From Denitromonas sp. (GTDB taxonomy: Bacteria > Pseudomonadota > Gammaproteobacteria > Burkholderiales > Rhodocyclaceae), in the NCBI RefSeq assembly GCF_034676725.1, contig NZ_JAUCBR010000004.1, positions 310,001-374,000 of the forward strand: a stretch of 64,000 bases of DNA, written 5' to 3'. This document shows, piece by piece, positions 61,187-64,000 of the stretch; within the stretch, counting starts at the first letter, position 1, and each line of letters begins with the position of its first letter. The position numbers and the translations under genes were made by a program. A model generated the notes under the pieces. It was given only the letters and a program-made list of their open reading frames with translations. It did no database searches and was not told the origin of the DNA.

Positions 61187-62526
61187 CGGGGCTTGGCGGC
61201 GTCAGGCGCCACGGCAGCGCTCTGATCGCCCTCGCCACCGACCACCACGGTGACCAGGTGCTCGGGCAGCACGCGGCGCTTGAAGGCATCGCGCACCTGC
61301 TCGACCGTCAGCGCCGACACCGCCTGCGGGTATTGTTCGAGCCAGTCCGCCGGCAGGCCGTAGAAGCCGATCACGCCCACGTAGCCCAGCAGCTTGGCGT
61401 TCGAGTCGAGCCGCAGGCCGAAGCCATTGACGATGTTGCCCTTGGCGGCATCGAGCTCCTCCTGGGTCGGCCCGGCATCGATGAACTGCTGCAGGGTTTC
61501 ACGCACCACCGCGATCGCATCGTCGGCCTGCTGGCCGCGCGTCTGCAGCCCGATCCGGAAGGGGCCGGCCACGCGCTGCGGCTCGAAATAGCTGTACACG
61601 CTGTAGGCATAGCCGCGCTTCTCGCGCACCTCCTTCATCAGCCGCGACACGAAGCCGCCACCGCCCAGCACATAGTTGCCGGCCATCAGTGCGTAGTAGT
61701 CGGGGTCGTCCCGCGTCAGGCCCGGCATGCCGATCAGGATGTGCGACTGCGCCGCGGGATGCGGCACGCGCGACACCCGGGCGGCCGGTAGGGCCGGTGC
61801 GGGCAAGGCTGCCGGTGGCTGGCCGGCGGCAAGGCCCCGCGTCAGTTGCTCGGCCACGGCTTCGGCCTGCGCCCGGCTCAGGTCGCCGACGATGCTCACA
61901 TGCGCGGCCGCCGCGGTGTAGTGCTGGCGATGAAACGCCACCACATCGTCGCGCGTCAGCCCGGCCAGACTGGCCTCGCTGGCGGCGCGGCCGTAGGGGT
62001 GATCGCCATAGACTGCCTCGCCAAAGGCCCGTTCGACCAGATAACCCGGCTGCGTCTGGGCCTCCTTGAGCCCGGCAATTGCCCGCGCCCGCTCGCGCTC
62101 GACCACCGCCGGCGGAAACGCCGGCTGCGCCATGACTTCGGCCAGCAGGGCGATCGCCGCCTCGCGTTCGCTGGCGTTCGACAAGGTCCGCAGCGTCACC
62201 GTGGCCCGATCGGTTTCGGCGCTGGCGCCGAAGCGCGCGCCCAGATCGGCAAAACGGTCGGCCAGCGCGTTCTCGTCGCGCTGCTGCGTCCCCGCGTCGA
62301 GCAGGCTGGCGGTGAGGCCGGCCAGGCCGCTCTTGTCTGCCGGCGCATAGGCGCTGCCGGCCGAAAAATCGACCTGCACATCGACGATCGGCAAAGCATG
62401 GGTCTCTACAAACGACACCCGCGCCCCGGTCGAGGCCACCCATTGTTGAATGTCGACGCCCGCCATGGCGGCGCCGGTGCCGATGCTCAGCACGAGCGCC
62501 ATCAGTTGGTGTGTGAATCCGCGCAT
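61183..62526 (-). CDS. M16-family protein lacking the zinc motif (non-catalytic partner)
   Basis: 447 residues: a signal peptide (ALVLSIGTGAAMAGV), then two M16 domains. The HxxEH zinc site expected near residue 70 is replaced by sequence without His (GLAGLTASLLDAGT), so it cannot be a protease on its own. The C-terminal domain keeps the RRxxxRGxxY-like part (LMKEVREKRGYAYSVYSYF), which in PqqL/YmxG-like heterodimers comes from the inactive subunit. The partner is the upstream gene, whose stop is 10 bp before this start. Confidence 0.9.
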   Translation of the reverse strand: MRGFTHQLMALVLSIGTGAAMAGVDIQQWVASTGARVSFVETHALPIVDVQVDFSAGSAYAPADKSGLAGLTASLLDAGTQQRDENALADRFADLGARFGASAETDRATVTLRTLSNASEREAAIALLAEVMAQPAFPPAVVERERARAIAGLKEAQTQPGYLVERAFGEAVYGDHPYGRAASEASLAGLTRDDVVAFHRQHYTAAAAHVSIVGDLSRAQAEAVAEQLTRGLAAGQPPAALPAPALPAARVSRVPHPAAQSHILIGMPGLTRDDPDYYALMAGNYVLGGGGFVSRLMKEVREKRGYAYSVYSYFEPQRVAGPFRIGLQTRGQQADDAIAVVRETLQQFIDAGPTQEELDAAKGNIVNGFGLRLDSNAKLLGYVGVIGFYGLPADWLEQYPQAVSALTVEQVRDAFKRRVLPEHLVTVVVGGEGDQSAAVAPDAAKPR

Positions 62527-62536
62527 GTCCAGTTCC

Positions 62537-63973
62537 TCAGTGGCGCGTTTTGACGGCGGGGCGGCGAGCCGCCAACGCCTTGATGGGCAGCGGCTCGAGC
62601 GCCACCACCGTCATCTTGTCATCAGAGAAGTAGCGCTGCGCCACCGCCTTGACATCCTCGGCCGTGACCTTGCGGATGCCCTCGAGCAGCGTCGCCTCGT
62701 CCTTCCACGACAGCCCGACCGCGGCCAGCGAGCCAATTTCCATCGCCTGCCCCATCAGCGAGTCACGCTGATAGACCCGGCTGGCAACCGCCTGGGTCTT
62801 GACCCGGGCCAATTCGTGCTCGGCCACGCCCTCGGTCTGGATGCGCACCAGTTCGGCACGCAGCGCTGCCTCGACATCTGCCAGCGTCTTGCCCGGTGCG
62901 GGCGCACCGTCGAGGTAGAACAGCGAGGGCCCGCGCGCCAGGCCGTCGTAACCGGCGCCAGCGCTCTGGGCCACCTGCTTGTCGCGCACCAGGGTGCGGG
63001 ACAGGCGCGCGCCGTCATAGCCGTCGAGCACCGCGGCGAGCACCTGCAGGGCATAGACGTCGGTATCCGCGCTAGGGTCGCGCAGAGTCGGGGTTGGCCA
63101 GGCCATGGCCACGTACGGCAACTCGGCCGGTGCGCGCACCACGCTGCGCCGCGTGCCGCGCTGCGGCGGCTCCTCGACCACCGGTCGCGCAGGCAGTTGC
63201 CCCGCCGCCACCTGGCCATAGGTTTGCGCCGCTTGACGAAACACCGTCTGGTGGTCCACGTCGCCCACCACCACCAGCGTCGCATTGTTGGGCGCATACC
63301 AGGTGCGATACCAGCGTCGTGCGTCGTCGGCTGTCATGCGCTCGAGGTCGGTCATCCAGCCGATGACCGGCCGCTGATAGGGATGCGCATGAAAGGCGGT
63401 GGCCATCAGCTCTTCATACACCAGCGCGCGCGGCTGGTCCTCCGTCCGCAGGCGGCGCTCCTCCTTGACGACCTCGATTTCCTTGGCAAAGGCCTCGTCA
63501 GTGAGCTGCAGACGATGCATGCGATCGGCCTCGAGCCCCATCATCCGCTCGAGCTGATCGGCCGGCACCTGCTGGAAGTAGGCGGTGTAGTCATGGCCGG
63601 TAAAGGCATTGTCGCGCCCGCCGACGCCGGCCACGATCTTGTTGAACTCGCCCGGCCCGACCGTCTCGGTGCCCTTGAACATCATGTGCTCGAGCACATG
63701 GGCCACACCCGAGGTACCGTCGACCTCGTCCATGGCACCCGCGTCGTACCAGACCATGTGCACCACCGAGGGCGCGCGCCGGTCTTCCTTGACCACCACG
63801 CGCATGCCATTGTCCAGACGGGTCTCGAAGGGATTGGCCTGTACCGGCGCGGCGATCGCCGCGCCCAGCGCCAGCGCTCCGAGCCATTGCCACGCGGGCG
63901 TTTCGCGGCCAACCGCGGCCGCGGCATCACGCCGGTCGGCGGCCACCTTGCAGCTCTGTTTCCACAATCTCAT
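62537..63973 (-). CDS. M16-family zinc protease (catalytic subunit)
   Basis: About 478 residues. Zinc site HVLEH at residues 92-96 (SGVAHVLEHMMFKG), with the more distal Glu in EIEVVKEERRLRTED. An N-terminal extension with a hydrophobic stretch (WLGALALGAAIAAPVQA) looks like a signal peptide after a long basic n-region, so it is periplasmic. The start may be ATG 63973 (AGGA upstream) or 63988. It forms a pair with the inactive homologue, probably a periplasmic peptidase clearing peptides. It is the last complete gene of the window. Confidence 0.92.
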   Translation of the reverse strand: MRLWKQSCKVAADRRDAAAAVGRETPAWQWLGALALGAAIAAPVQANPFETRLDNGMRVVVKEDRRAPSVVHMVWYDAGAMDEVDGTSGVAHVLEHMMFKGTETVGPGEFNKIVAGVGGRDNAFTGHDYTAYFQQVPADQLERMMGLEADRMHRLQLTDEAFAKEIEVVKEERRLRTEDQPRALVYEELMATAFHAHPYQRPVIGWMTDLERMTADDARRWYRTWYAPNNATLVVVGDVDHQTVFRQAAQTYGQVAAGQLPARPVVEEPPQRGTRRSVVRAPAELPYVAMAWPTPTLRDPSADTDVYALQVLAAVLDGYDGARLSRTLVRDKQVAQSAGAGYDGLARGPSLFYLDGAPAPGKTLADVEAALRAELVRIQTEGVAEHELARVKTQAVASRVYQRDSLMGQAMEIGSLAAVGLSWKDEATLLEGIRKVTAEDVKAVAQRYFSDDKMTVVALEPLPIKALAARRPAVKTRH

Positions 63974-64000
63974 GCACGCATCCTGCATCTGATAAAATTC

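Overview
The window is 64 kb of very GC-rich, densely packed bacterial chromosome. Gene content and gene order point to a betaproteobacterium, probably Rhodocyclales (Azoarcus/Thauera-like); this placement is inference. The supporting evidence is the housekeeping run lolB-ispE-tRNA-Gln-prs-rplY-pth-ychF, a LivFGHM/acyl-CoA catabolic operon under an AraC-type regulator, and glnA next to ntrBC. No insertion sequence, prophage, CRISPR array or rRNA was seen.

Layout. (1) 1-8979, minus strand: a nine-gene operon for import (livG, livH, livM, binding protein, livF) and CoA activation/beta-oxidation of an unidentified organic acid (acyl-CoA synthetase, enoyl-CoA hydratase, acyl-CoA dehydrogenase, thiolase cut by the window edge), with a divergent AraC regulator. 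(2) 10305-15611: a LysR regulator divergent from a periplasmic molybdenum hydroxylase (iorA/iorB type) with its XdhC and MobA-like maturation factors. (3) 15712-20236: an acetyltransferase, an AlkZ-like DNA glycosylase and a chromate-resistance operon chrB-chrA-rhodanese. (4) 20345-28007: amtB, mltA, a small membrane ORF with a DUF815 ATPase, a Nudix-ThiE fusion, a MarR/YIP1 pair, DUF2789 and a fasciclin protein. (5) 28013-33178: zapD, coaE, a SPOR protein, trpB2, coaX and birA. (6) 33386-37992: ntrC, ntrB, a DUF4124 protein and glnA. (7) 38180-49981: a cation-efflux protein, rhodanese, nadA, a haem-type chemoreceptor, a cupin/RuBisCO-like-protein pair, clsB, gluQ and a diguanylate cyclase. 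(8) 50059-63973: mostly housekeeping genes (ychF to mutM, a dynamin-like GTPase, ferredoxin, coaD, rsmD) and two M16 peptidase-family proteins.

Two themes tie the window together. First, it holds a good part of a nitrogen regulon. The sensor/regulator pair NtrB/NtrC is encoded here, and amtB and glnA each have a convincing sigma-54 promoter (GG-N10-GC) with two upstream GCACC-N5-GGTGC-like NtrC boxes; a further box lies between ntrB and ntrC. Second, a RuBisCO-like protein overlaps a cupin gene in the arrangement known from the Rhodospirillum rubrum MTA-isoprenoid shunt, which yields 1-deoxyxylulose 5-phosphate. That is the most interesting metabolic signal here.

Caution: three genes (acyl-CoA synthetase, yacG, ntrB) are each interrupted by what looks like exactly one extra base. 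In all three the frame is restored by deleting the C that follows GTCGAA or GTTGAA on the coding strand. This could be assembly error or real mutation. Confirm it before drawing conclusions about those three genes.
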